Positions 38,765-47,943 of a DNA stretch of 61,956 nt are shown piece after piece; the stretch's first letter is position 1; each line of letters begins with the position of its first letter. Origin of the DNA: Pseudomonadota bacterium (GTDB taxonomy: Bacteria; Pseudomonadota; Gammaproteobacteria; JAIEPX01); the NCBI GenBank assembly GCA_029777855.1, contig JAKORL010000143.1:1-61956 (forward strand). Direction: 5' to 3'. The position numbers and the translations under genes are program-made. The notes beneath the pieces were generated by a model. That model had not been told where the DNA came from. It saw only the letters and a program-made list of their open reading frames with translations, and searched no databases.

Positions 38765-39970
38765 TTGAAAATAAAAACATTATTAATAATAATCAGCTGG
38801 TTTTTTACGGCCAACGCAATGGCAAAAAAAGAATATCAGTATGAAGCTCGTGAGAATATTAATCAACTATTTCAGCAAGCTTTTCGTGAACATGCATTCC
38901 CAGGGGGCTGTTTAATTGTAGGAACAGCTGATCATGTAATATTGAAAAAATGTTATGGTTATCATACCTATAAAAAAGAAACGCAGGATACTTTGATCGA
39001 TGCTTTCGATCTTGCTTCACTGACTAAAGTGATAGGCACCACAACCGCTATTATGAAGCTGTATGAGCAAAATAGGCTTGAATTATCAGATTACGTGGTT
39101 GATTATTTGCCTGAATTTTCGGGACCTAATCAACTACACACTCAAATTAAAAAAACGATCACCATTGAAGATTTGCTGGCTCATCGGTCGGGTTTAAAAG
39201 ACCCTAATCCTGTTGATCAAATGACTTGTTCAACGATGGGGCAGCGATGGAATTGCTTATTTCAAACGCCTTTAAAATATTATCCAAAACGTAAAGAGAT
39301 CTATTCAGATCTAAATTTCATTTTGCTAGGGAAAATTGTTGAGCGTATTACGGGTATGAATTTAGACAATTATTTAACAACAGCTGTATTTTATCCCTTA
39401 GAAATGTATCACTCAGGATTTTTTCCTCATGAAAAGGCATGTTACATTGTTCCTACATTTTCAGAAGAGTGTGTAGGTGTTGTTCATGATCCGATTGCGC
39501 GAGCGATGGGTGGTGTGTGTGGGCATGCGGGGTTATTTTCAACGGCAAATGATTTGCAACATTTTACACAGATGATACTTAACAATGGACGCTATAAAAA
39601 TAAATCATTTTTAAACAAAGAAACCTTAGATACTTTTTTTGAGCGTGATGCGCTTTTAGCACATAGCACTCGCGCTTTAGGATGGGATACGGCCTATAAT
39701 CCTGACGATTCTGAGGAGCCTCATCAATTTAGTGCAGGATATTATAGTGATGCGAGTGCAGTAGGGCATACAGGATACACAGGAACATCAATTTGGATTA
39801 GCCGAAAACATGGGCTTTATGTCATATTGTTAACAAACAGAGTGTTTGCCAATCCTGATCCATCACATCAGTCGCTAGACAGATATTGGCGACAAAAAAT
39901 AGCATCCGCTGTTTGGAAAAATTTAGGATTCACTCAACAAAATCCATTGTATCATGAGGTACATCAATGA
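38765..39970 (+). CDS. Serine beta-lactamase-fold hydrolase (AmiE-like)
   Basis: The start is TTG 38765 after TTAGGAG, giving 401 residues with a signal peptide (IKTLLIIISWFFTANAMA). Motifs of the class C beta-lactamase/DD-peptidase fold are present: Ser-x-x-Lys in DLASLTKVIG, Tyr-Ser-Asp in EIYSDLNFILLGKIVERI, and HTGYTGTS in place of KTG. In Bacillus the neighbour of namZ is amiE, an N-acetylmuramyl-L-alanine amidase of this same fold, and here the next gene is namZ-like with a 4-base overlap. So removal of peptides from MurNAc is a likely role; a general esterase is the alternative. A vestige of its start lies after groEL. Confidence 0.85.
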   Translation: MKIKTLLIIISWFFTANAMAKKEYQYEARENINQLFQQAFREHAFPGGCLIVGTADHVILKKCYGYHTYKKETQDTLIDAFDLASLTKVIGTTTAIMKLYEQNRLELSDYVVDYLPEFSGPNQLHTQIKKTITIEDLLAHRSGLKDPNPVDQMTCSTMGQRWNCLFQTPLKYYPKRKEIYSDLNFILLGKIVERITGMNLDNYLTTAVFYPLEMYHSGFFPHEKACYIVPTFSEECVGVVHDPIARAMGGVCGHAGLFSTANDLQHFTQMILNNGRYKNKSFLNKETLDTFFERDALLAHSTRALGWDTAYNPDDSEEPHQFSAGYYSDASAVGHTGYTGTSIWISRKHGLYVILLTNRVFANPDPSHQSLDRYWRQKIASAVWKNLGFTQQNPLYHEVHQ

Positions 39971-41181
39971 GAAAATTGTTTTATCTATTTTGTGTAGTCA
40001 TACAGATGTTAACCCAATTTTCAGTGTATGCTAATAAATCTATTTTATTGGGTGTGGATAGATTGCTAACACCAGAATATAGTCATTTAATCAAAAATAA
40101 AAAAATTGCTATTGTGGCCAATAATGCCAGTCTTGATAGGCAGGGTCGTTCCACAGTCGATGTATTAAAAAATTATTCTGATAGTAAGGTAGTGGCAATT
40201 TTTACTCCAGAACACGGGTTTAGTGTGTCTGAAGATGATAAGGTGTCTGATCAAGACAGTGCATCTATTCCTGTCTATTCATTATACGGACCTCGTAAAT
40301 CACCGACGACTGAGCAGTTATCGGGGGTGGATGTCATTGTTTTTGATTTAGAAACCGTTGGATTACGGTATTATACTTATATCACTACATTGGCATTGGT
40401 GATGAAGGCGGCTCAACAAGAAAATATTCCTATCATTGTTTTAGATCGAGTAAATCCGCTTGGGGGAAAAATTGTTTCAGGGGCTATGCTCGATGAAAAA
40501 TACCTGGGAAATTTTGCCGGTTATTATCAAATTCCCACTCGATATGGATTAACCATGGGTGAGTTAGCGCAATACTATAATCGTTATTTCAATATTAATG
40601 CTGACTTAAAGGTGGTGCCGTTAAAAAATTGGAAACGACATTTGTTGTTCAATGAAACACATTTACCTTGGCATGCACCATCACCCGCATTGCCTACCTT
40701 TGAGCAAGCCTATTTATATGGCTTATTTGGTCCTTTTGAGTCACTACAATTAGCGGTTGGTCGCAGTCAAACAAACAAAGAAGCCTTTAGACAATTTGGT
40801 GCGCCTTGGATGAGTCTAGCCGAAGCTATATCGCTGGTGACTCAATTAAATAAACTTAAGCTTTCGGGTATTCAATTTCAAACAATCTCTTGGACTCCCG
40901 ACAGAGCAAAATATGAAAAACAATTATGCCATGGATTTTCAGTCAAGATTACAAATCTGAAGGAAATCAATAGTGCAAAAACGTTTATTGCCGTTTCTGA
41001 AGTGCTTCATGAGAAATTTCAAAATAAATTAAAATTATCGGGCATGGACGGCATGCTAGGTTCTCAAGAATTACGTCGAGCTATTGAAAATCATGAGCCC
41101 GCAGATAATATTATTGAATCACTTAAAATGGCTAACGTTCAATTCATGAAACAACGAGCGTCCGTGTTGTTGTATGAGTAG
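39967..41181 (+). CDS. namZ: DUF1343 exo-beta-N-acetylmuramidase (NamZ-like)
   Basis: This 404-residue exported protein (signal peptide KLFYLFCVVIQMLTQFSVYA) has the family pattern LLGVDRLL, KKIAIVANNASLDRQGRSTV, FTPEHGF, PVYSLYGPRKSPT and VIVFDLETVGLRYYTYI, then VLDRVNPLGG and the LGLTxGELAxYYN-like segment. NamZ cleaves single MurNAc residues from peptidoglycan chains during wall recycling. Its ATGA overlap with the AmiE-like gene shows translational coupling. The last 450 bases are present again at 45983-46432. Confidence 0.92.
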   Translation: MRKLFYLFCVVIQMLTQFSVYANKSILLGVDRLLTPEYSHLIKNKKIAIVANNASLDRQGRSTVDVLKNYSDSKVVAIFTPEHGFSVSEDDKVSDQDSASIPVYSLYGPRKSPTTEQLSGVDVIVFDLETVGLRYYTYITTLALVMKAAQQENIPIIVLDRVNPLGGKIVSGAMLDEKYLGNFAGYYQIPTRYGLTMGELAQYYNRYFNINADLKVVPLKNWKRHLLFNETHLPWHAPSPALPTFEQAYLYGLFGPFESLQLAVGRSQTNKEAFRQFGAPWMSLAEAISLVTQLNKLKLSGIQFQTISWTPDRAKYEKQLCHGFSVKITNLKEINSAKTFIAVSEVLHEKFQNKLKLSGMDGMLGSQELRRAIENHEPADNIIESLKMANVQFMKQRASVLLYE

Positions 41182-41875
41182 CACTCTAAAGGGCCATATA
41201 ACGAACTCCTGGATACCCATAGCCAGTGTCTCGTTTTCTTAAAAATATTGTATAATTACCCTTGACACTCACGTTACGTCATATCTTACCGTGGCGTTTT
41301 CATTCAGTGCTTGTGAGTCAGGAGTTCTCGATTCTAAATGATCGTCACTTACACCTCCGAGAAGAAATTCTTGCTGGAGAGGATCGATTTAGAACGCAGT
41401 GAGGGTATTCGGCTCGCGGCTTGATCGACTTGACAAGCCCTAAATAGCGTATCTCACAAACCGATAGAGACGAAGACACGCTCTGACAGCGAGTTTCAGG
41501 CGCTTCTTTGTCATAAATACAATTGCATACTAATTAGTATTTAATTAAAACAAAAAATTCCCGATAATCTTAAACAGCAAAAAACGCCTATTTTTAAGCT
41601 AATTTTTCTATTCAAAACCATCATTGCAAAACAATCGTGTAACGAGCAGCGGAATTACTAGAATGTACTATAATATAGATAAGGGAGCTATAAAAGGCAC
41701 CCTGAGCTAAAGGAAGAGCATTCGGTTGAATGGAGGTAAATAGTATTAAGTGAGCCAGGTTTTAAGTGGCATTTAGCCCTGAGAAGTCGTGACTCACAAG
41801 AAGGTTATAAGTCTGGAGAACTCGGCACTCTAAAGTTCTTAGAAGTAAGGGCTCAAAAACCGGAGTAAATGTATC
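41182..41875. other. 694-base non-coding region between namZ and the quinoprotein gene
   Basis: No frame of useful length. GCACTCTAAAG occurs at 41181-41191, right at the namZ end, and again at 41825-41835, 40 bases before the next gene. Inside, GAACTCCTG (41203) and CAGGAGTTC (41319) form a long-range inverted repeat. A TATAAT-type box occurs near 41670. The quinoprotein gene has CCGGAG a few bases before its ATG. It may contain a structured leader or an inserted fragment; neither is proven. Confidence 0.45.
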
Positions 41876-44143
41876 ATGAGAAACATATTGCCTCATTACA
41901 TCCTAGTAATCAGCGCTCTCTTTTGCTCCAATATTACATTGGCTTCTGATGAAAAAACGCTACAGAACGATCCGGGGAGCTGGTTGAGTTATGGGGGAAA
42001 TATTCATAATACAAAATATGCATTAGGTGATACGATTTCTCCTAACAACATTAATCGGCTGAAAATTAAATGGGTTTATAACACAACTGTAAGAAATAAT
42101 GTGGCAGGTATACCCGAAGGAGTTGTTGCAACCCCACCAGCTGTTAGCGATGGGATTCTCTATTTTAACTCCTATAGCGATGGGGCATTATTAGGTCTAG
42201 CAACGAATAATGCCATTACCCGCGGCGCTGGAATATTGCACGCGGTCAATGCCAAAACGGGAGAAGTTGTATGGAAGAAAAATTATTCTGAATATTCAAA
42301 CTGTACAGCCACAAATCCAGACCCAAATTGTCATGATATCGAATATTCGAGAAACACCCCTGCTATCTATGGAGATTATTTGGTAGTAGGATCACAAAAT
42401 GACCGTTTTTTACAAATTAACCCCACAACCAAGGCGAATATTGGATTAAATTCACCTGGATTAGGCGCTTACGTTCTCATCATAAATAAAAAAAATGGAG
42501 AGCTATTACATGTTGTAAAAATTGATGATGCGCCTTTTGCATCTATCACTCAATCTCCAATTCTTGATGAACGCTCCATAAATCATAAGAAAAAAGTTAT
42601 TGCCTATGCTTCCACCAGCTCATTGGAAAACGCAGATTTATCAGCACGTCCCAATTATCAGTGTTGTAGACATCGTGGCAGTGTAGTAGCCATCGATGTA
42701 GAAAAAGGTCAAATTATTTGGCAAAAAAGCACTGTACCAGGAGCTGATTTCATTCCGTATGCGCAACGCTCAGCGAATCTGTATTCCGGAGCCTCTTCCT
42801 GGGGAAATACGCCAGTAATTGATGAAAAGCGTGGGTTACTGTATATCACCACCGGAAATAATTTTAATGTACCCAAACCTATAGATCAGTGTGCAAATCA
42901 AACATTAATCGGTACAGCAAATGACTTAGGTGGGAATGCTCTGGCAGGTAGAGTTTATGATTTTTCTCCCAATTTTGAAACGTCATGTAATCATATATGT
43001 ATTGATCCTGCTACCGGGCTGGAAAAAACTTGTGCCGGAGAATATTTAAAAGAAGCAGATAATCATCCGGATTCAATATTGGCTCTTGATCTGGATACAG
43101 GAAAAATCAAGTGGTCTTTTAGCGGTAGCGGAAAATATGATGCGATGAGCGTGTCTTGCATTTATTCAACCTATGTAGTGCCTCAACAAATTAATCAATT
43201 ATTTGGTGGCCAAATTTACAATGCCGCAAACTGCGATCGACTATTCAAAGGACCTGACAATGATTTTTCCGCAGGTGTTACTCTCGTAGAAGAAGTTAAA
43301 ATCGGAGGTAAAAAAATTGATTTAATACTCGCGGGTCAAAAAAGCGGAACTTTTTGGGCGATTAATGCTGATACGCAGGAAGTTGTTTGGCGACGCGATG
43401 TGAATACAAAATTTAATATTTACGGTACCTCAGATTTACCGGTAGTTTTAGGTGGCGGCAGTCCTTGGGGGTTGGCAACAGATGGAAAACAAGTTTACGT
43501 TGCTGAAGAAATGCGCAAACTAGTCACACCTCCTGTGATATTTACCTTATTCCCAGCTGCACTTGGAATTCCGAGTGTTACGCCTTTTTGGGGAAAACCC
43601 GTTATCAGCTATAACAATAATCCGTTAGGCTTAGCTCTAAATCAAATGGACCCCCTTGATAAAGCAGCACCAGGAAGTTTAACAAGAAGTTTATCCGGAT
43701 ATTGGTTAACGCTCGACATCAAAAATGGTGATATTGTTTGGCAATATGCACCTCCAGAAAGAGAATGGCTGTTCATCGATGAAAATCATAATGAAATTGA
43801 TGATAGAGAAGAAGCAGGACAAACTGTTTTGAGAGCAGCCCTACAATCTGGTGTCGTGGTAAGTAATGGGATTGTATACGGCGCCGCAATGGATACAAGA
43901 GGTACCTTCAGAGCATTGGACGCTAAAACTGGTCAAGAATTATGGAAGTTTTCCGTTCTTGATTATATGGTTAATGTTCTAGGCATGCCACGAACAGCAG
44001 TATTAGTGAATACAGCACCAACGATAGTTAATGATTCAATTTATTGGGGAACTGGTTATTCAATAAAAAACTATCACGTAGACGCACGTAATTTATATCA
44101 AGCAGGCTCTAATTTACTGTTTGCATTTGAGTTAAAAAAATGA
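41876..44143 (+). CDS. Exported PQQ-binding quinoprotein dehydrogenase (PVA-dehydrogenase-like)
   Basis: The 755-residue product has a signal peptide (PHYILVISALFCSNITLAS). It starts with W-x-x-YGGN-x-x-NTKY, typical of quinoprotein beta-propellers, and has repeated W-motif blades ending in G-x-x-x-W (AKTGEVVWKK, EKGQIIWQK, DTGKIKWSF, NGDIVWQY, KTGQELWKF). A vicinal Cys-Cys at 263-264 followed by RHRGSVVAIDV matches the ring disulfide and blade of polyvinyl-alcohol-dehydrogenase-like enzymes. No CxxCH haem motif is present, so a separate electron acceptor is needed. It would oxidise an alcohol in the periplasm; the substrate is unknown. It lies in a rearranged segment and may be acquired. Confidence 0.85.
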   Translation: MRNILPHYILVISALFCSNITLASDEKTLQNDPGSWLSYGGNIHNTKYALGDTISPNNINRLKIKWVYNTTVRNNVAGIPEGVVATPPAVSDGILYFNSYSDGALLGLATNNAITRGAGILHAVNAKTGEVVWKKNYSEYSNCTATNPDPNCHDIEYSRNTPAIYGDYLVVGSQNDRFLQINPTTKANIGLNSPGLGAYVLIINKKNGELLHVVKIDDAPFASITQSPILDERSINHKKKVIAYASTSSLENADLSARPNYQCCRHRGSVVAIDVEKGQIIWQKSTVPGADFIPYAQRSANLYSGASSWGNTPVIDEKRGLLYITTGNNFNVPKPIDQCANQTLIGTANDLGGNALAGRVYDFSPNFETSCNHICIDPATGLEKTCAGEYLKEADNHPDSILALDLDTGKIKWSFSGSGKYDAMSVSCIYSTYVVPQQINQLFGGQIYNAANCDRLFKGPDNDFSAGVTLVEEVKIGGKKIDLILAGQKSGTFWAINADTQEVVWRRDVNTKFNIYGTSDLPVVLGGGSPWGLATDGKQVYVAEEMRKLVTPPVIFTLFPAALGIPSVTPFWGKPVISYNNNPLGLALNQMDPLDKAAPGSLTRSLSGYWLTLDIKNGDIVWQYAPPEREWLFIDENHNEIDDREEAGQTVLRAALQSGVVVSNGIVYGAAMDTRGTFRALDAKTGQELWKFSVLDYMVNVLGMPRTAVLVNTAPTIVNDSIYWGTGYSIKNYHVDARNLYQAGSNLLFAFELKK

Positions 44144-44159
44144 CGCGTCGATGGCAACA

Positions 44160-44253
44160 TCGCAGCTTTGATTGCTAATTCTATTTGGTTTTCACTGTTA
44201 TTTTAAAATATTAATTCAATAACAGTGCTAATAATTAGCAATCAAAGCTGCGA
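44160..44253. repeat. 94-base palindromic element after the quinoprotein gene
   Basis: The outer arms TCGCAGCTTTGATTGCTAAT (44160-44180, 21 bases including one more T) and 44233-44253 are exact reverse complements. The inner arms CACTGTTATT (44193-44202) and AATAACAGTG (44218-44227) also pair. It begins 17 bases after the stop codon. It could be a terminator, but its length and two-part stem resemble a MITE. Confidence 0.8.
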
Positions 44254-44458
44254 CTTCAATTTATAGGAATTCCAAACGCACTTTTTTTTCAAAGCTGAAA
44301 CATTTTCGTCAATCGTCAAAACCCTTCTCTCTACTGCATCGCAAAATTCTTTCAATTGAAAAATTTCTAACTCTATTTTTTAATTTTAATCTCATGAAAA
44401 AGCACATCATTTTCTTCAGTCACTTTTTCGTAGACGAAAACCCTTATAGGCTGGATTT
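44254..44458. other. Spacer before the IS91 remnant
   Basis: Some 200 bases of AT-rich sequence without a supported gene; it may include the terminal region of the dead IS91-type element. Confidence 0.35.
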
Positions 44459-45529
44459 TCACAAACTGACCGTTTGATCAATCTGATAATCAGGTTCGGG
44501 ATCAAACACAAATTCCTGCTCTAGCTCTATTTGATAATCATCAGGTGGTGCTCTTGCAGATTGCATCTTTGGCGCTTCGACTTCTTCACCAAGATGGGTG
44601 AGTATTTTCGCAATATTGATCGCATCTCTAATAAAAGCGATTAACTTCATCTCCCCACCACAACCCTCACACTTTAATGGATCCACCTCATAGACCTTTG
44701 CGATTAATCTTGCCCAGTTTTTTGACCCTGCTTTCTGTTGATATTTTCAATTTCGTCTTCCGTCAATAATCTTCGACGCTTAAATAAACTTAATACTCGC
44801 TGGCGTACTCTAGCCTCAACGTGATCCGTATCCTCTTTACCCAAATTATAAACTTCAGCAAACTATAGGATTCCCTTCTGATCTGTATAAAAAACGCCAT
44901 TAAAGACCACACAATGAAAATGGATGTGCAAATTTAATCGCGAACCAAAACGCTGGATAAAACTTAACGCACCTAATTTAGCATTATCCTTAATGCCATC
45001 ACAGGATCTTGTGAGTTGCTTTTCTTTCACTGATGAATATCCGTAACACCTGACTTACTAACGCTGTCTTTTTTACGAGTTAATAACGCAGCCATTTGGG
45101 AACGGATAGCAACCATTGCCGTTGCGGTAATTTAGGCAAGACTGTTTCGAGAAGATCTGTCGTGATAAAGACCATGTGCTTGGTGTTACAACAGGGACAT
45201 ATGCCTCTTTTCTTACAACTAAATCCCAGAATAAAATCACAAGCGCAGCTTGCACAATAAGCCCTGGCGAAGCAATGGGCGAGAATGCCGCATTTAAAAT
45301 AATCTTTAAATTCCTTTTTCACATAACCAAGAAGTACTTCATCATGCCTTAAAGAATAATGACTTGACCACTCTAAAAAAGTGTTTTGAACGACCTGATA
45401 GAGAACAGTGGCCTTCGGATTGCGGCGTCTGTAAATGGGCGGAGCAATGCAGTTCAAGAGGAGGATTCCTGGCAAGCAAAAAAGGTTGTTTTGTTTGGTA
45501 AGGATGATCAGAGGTGGAGGTGCAGCCAA
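44459..45529 (-). pseudogene. Broken IS91-family transposase
   Basis: The N-terminal part (45080-45529) contains YRRRNPKATVLYQVVQNTF, FKCGILAHCFARAYC, a cysteine cluster C-x-x-C-x-C and RGICPCCNTKHM, and QRQWLLSVPKWLRY: the zinc-binding beginning of IS91/ISCR rolling-circle transposases. The C-terminal part (44459-44686) contains MDPLKCEGCGGEMKLIAFI, KILTHLGE and a Pro/Asp tail, the normal end of the family. Between them the frame is broken by stops and shifts, so the gene is dead. IS91-like elements move by one-ended rolling-circle transposition and can carry neighbouring DNA. Confidence 0.9.
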
Positions 45530-45611
45530 TAGATGGGTATTACGGAATAGCTTTTGTGGCTTTTTTGTGAGTCAGCAAAGCTGTATGAAACCTAGATAAA
45601 GCGGTGGCTAC

Positions 45612-45648
45612 TGATGCGTCACCGCATTGCTCACACTTTAGTGGGACG
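45612..45648 (-). pseudogene. Second IS91-type zinc-motif remnant
   Basis: On the minus strand the bases read V-P-L-K-C-E-Q-C-G-D-A-S, close to M-D-P-L-K-C-E-G-C-G-G-E in the main IS91 remnant. Only about 12 codons are preserved. It abuts the ligA fragment and suggests a second, older copy of the element at the junction. Confidence 0.35.
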
Positions 45649-45990
45649 GACACCTTAGTTGTTTTAGAACGCATGGGTGAAAAATCCGCGGATAATTTAT
45701 TAGAAGCCATTAATCACAGCAAAAATACGGCTTTGCAACGCTTTTTATTTGCTTTAGGCATTCGTGAAGTAGGGGAGGCAACTACTCGTGCACTCGCTCA
45801 ACATTTTGGTGATTTAGAATCTCTCGAACATGCCACCGAAGAAACCCTGCAAGAAGTTACCGATATTGGTCCGGTGGTTGCCGCCAATATTGCTGCCTTT
45901 TTTAGACAAAAACATAATAGAGAATTAATCGAAAAATGCAGAAAATCCGGCGTAAATTGGCCCAAAGTCGAAAGATCATCGTCCTTTTGA
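45649..45990 (+). pseudogene. ligA: ligA fragment (NAD-dependent DNA ligase, HhH domain)
   Basis: The frame reads DTLVVLERMGEKSADNLLEA, FLFALGIREVGEATTRALAQ, VTDIGPVVAANIAAFF and a stretch ending GVNWPKVE. These are the helix-hairpin-helix region and its flank in LigA. The adenylation and OB domains (upstream) and BRCT domain (downstream) are missing: it starts at an IS91-type remnant and runs into the namZ duplicate within a few bases. The retained part has no internal stop. An intact ligA must exist elsewhere. Confidence 0.9.
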
Positions 45991-46432
45991 GTCGCTACAA
46001 TTAGCGGTAGGTCGTAGTCAAACAAATAAAGAAGCGTTCAGACAATTTGGCGCGCCTTGGATAAGTCTAGCCGAAGCTAAATCGCTTGTTGCTCAATTAA
46101 ATAAACTCAAGCTTTTGGGTATACAATTTCAAACAATCTCTTGGACACCCGACCGAGCAAAATATGAAAAACAATTATGCCATGGATTTTCAGTCAAGAT
46201 TACAAATCTGAAGGAAATCAATAGTGCAAAAACGTTTATTGCCGTTTCTGAAGTGCTTCATGAGAAATTCCAAAATAAATTAAAAATATCGGGCATGGAC
46301 GGCATGCTAGGTTCTCAAGAATTCCGTCGAGCTATCGAAAACCATGAGCCTGCTGATGAAATTATTGAAACCCTTAAAATGGGTAACGTTCAATTCATGA
46401 AACAACGAGCTTCAATTTTAATGTATGAATAA
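45982..46432 (+). pseudogene. namZ: Duplicate of the namZ 3' end
   Basis: These 451 bases align without a gap to 40731-41181, the last third of namZ including the stop (TAA here, TAG there). About 34 codons of 150 differ, some 23 of them by synonymous change. A central block (46155-46269 versus 40904-41018) is identical over 115 bases. The frame is open, but the first ~250 residues and any start are missing, so it cannot make NamZ. The synonymous bias means that most of the difference arose while both copies were under selection. Confidence 0.93.
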
Positions 46433-46460
46433 ATATATTTTCGAGATTTGCAAGATACAA

Positions 46461-46477
46461 GCAGCGCTCGCGATGAT
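46461..46477. repeat. Degenerate GTCATCGC-family REP remnant
   Basis: GCAGCGCTCGCGATGAT matches the right half of the palindrome at 19537-19568; the left half is lost. It lies just after the namZ duplicate. Confidence 0.45.
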
Positions 46478-46556
46478 ATAAAAGAAGAGATCATGCTTGA
46501 TGATCACTAGTAAATCAGATAAAATTTCTTGGTTTACTGATTGAGAGTCAAAACCT

Positions 46557-47831
46557 ATGATGAGCAAAGAAACTCAGACAACTTTTATTTGTGCACTCGG
46601 TACTTTCCTTGAGTGGACAGAATACTCAATATATGGCTATCTAGCAGCCAAAATAAGCGCCTTATTCTTTCCTCAAATAGATCCTCGCACTGCTTTGCTC
46701 GCAACCTATGGTGTATTTGCTGCCGGATTTTTTGCAAGACCTATCGGAGGTATGATTTTTGGACATATTGGAGATCGATATGGTCGAAAACAGGCACTCA
46801 CTTTTTCTATGGCACTAATGGGCATAGCCACTTTCAGCATGGGAATTCTGCCTACCTATTCTCAATTAGGGTTTTTAGCACCTGCATTATTATTACTCTG
46901 TAGAATATTACAAGGCTTAGCTGTATCAGGAGAATTTAATGGCGCCGCGATTTTTTTAGTAGAACATGCTGCAAATCATCATAAAAATACTGCAGGCAGT
47001 TGGGTAGGGTCTGCTGCTGCTGCAGGTATGCTCTGTGGTGCATTAATGGTTTCTATTGTTACTAAAGAAGGGCTACCTCAATGGATATGGCGTGTTCCAT
47101 TTTGGATAGGATCATTGAGTTGTATTATTGGTATCTATTTAAGACGCAAACTCAATGAAAGCCCAGAATTTCTCCAATTTGCCAATGACCGACTTCGAGC
47201 CCCATTATTAACAACATTTAAAGTAGGAAAAAAAGCAATGATTCAAACAGCCGCAATAGCGGCTTTTGTAGGAATTAACGTTTATGTATGCAACATTTAT
47301 TTTTCGACCTTCCTCATAACACATTTGAAATTATCCTCTCACAATGCATTAATGATTGCTGCTTTTGGACAAGGCTGCGTGGCCATTCTGATACCAATAT
47401 TTGGAAAAATTGCAGATAAATACCATTGCGGACGCGCATTAATATTGTTTGGCTTATGTGGTGCAGCTGTCGCTGCCCCATTAATTTTTATATTAACGGA
47501 ATATCATTCGATCGTTTTACTCTTATTAGCACAATTTATTTACGCTTTATTCAATGGAATGAGTTCAGGTCATTTATTTAATTATCTCAACGCACTTTTT
47601 CCTACACAACGTCGATATACAGGTATCACTGTAAGCTGGAGTCTCAGTGTTGCTCTATTTGGTGGCACAGCACCGATGATCTCCCAATACATCCTCGGTA
47701 CACTCAATTGGCAGTACGGCCCCGCCATTTACGTCGCCCTTAGTGCAATTACTGCAATTTTTTCGATGATTACGTTGTCTTCATCAAAAACTAGGGATGG
47801 TAGTATTCTCGTTCACAAAAGGGTGAATTAA
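46557..47831 (+). CDS. MFS transporter, metabolite:H+ symporter (ProP-like) family
   Basis: The 424-residue product has about 12 membrane segments. The family signature is clear: ALGTFLEWTEYSIYGYLAAK, FAAGFFARPIGGMIFGHIGD, DRYGRKQALTFSMALMG and CRILQGLAVSGEFNGAAIFL, as in ProP, KgtP and ShiA symporters. The substrate could be proline/betaine, an organic acid or another compound. Legionella and Coxiella carry many such carriers for host amino acids. The start is ATG 46557 (a second ATG follows directly). Confidence 0.9.
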   Translation: MMSKETQTTFICALGTFLEWTEYSIYGYLAAKISALFFPQIDPRTALLATYGVFAAGFFARPIGGMIFGHIGDRYGRKQALTFSMALMGIATFSMGILPTYSQLGFLAPALLLLCRILQGLAVSGEFNGAAIFLVEHAANHHKNTAGSWVGSAAAAGMLCGALMVSIVTKEGLPQWIWRVPFWIGSLSCIIGIYLRRKLNESPEFLQFANDRLRAPLLTTFKVGKKAMIQTAAIAAFVGINVYVCNIYFSTFLITHLKLSSHNALMIAAFGQGCVAILIPIFGKIADKYHCGRALILFGLCGAAVAAPLIFILTEYHSIVLLLLAQFIYALFNGMSSGHLFNYLNALFPTQRRYTGITVSWSLSVALFGGTAPMISQYILGTLNWQYGPAIYVALSAITAIFSMITLSSSKTRDGSILVHKRVN

Positions 47832-47943
47832 CCCCAATATAATCAACGATTACGTCGACCTGAATGCTTGTGCTTCATTTATTATCTCGTTATTATGTTA
47901 ATATATGGTGTTAAACTGTTATTATTTAATAAGGAGATTGAGC

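Noticed and set aside
47890..47912. TTAATATATGGTGTTAA upstream of the LRR gene as a PmrA box
   Set aside because: The two TTAA units are 13 bases apart rather than 11, so the spacing is wrong.
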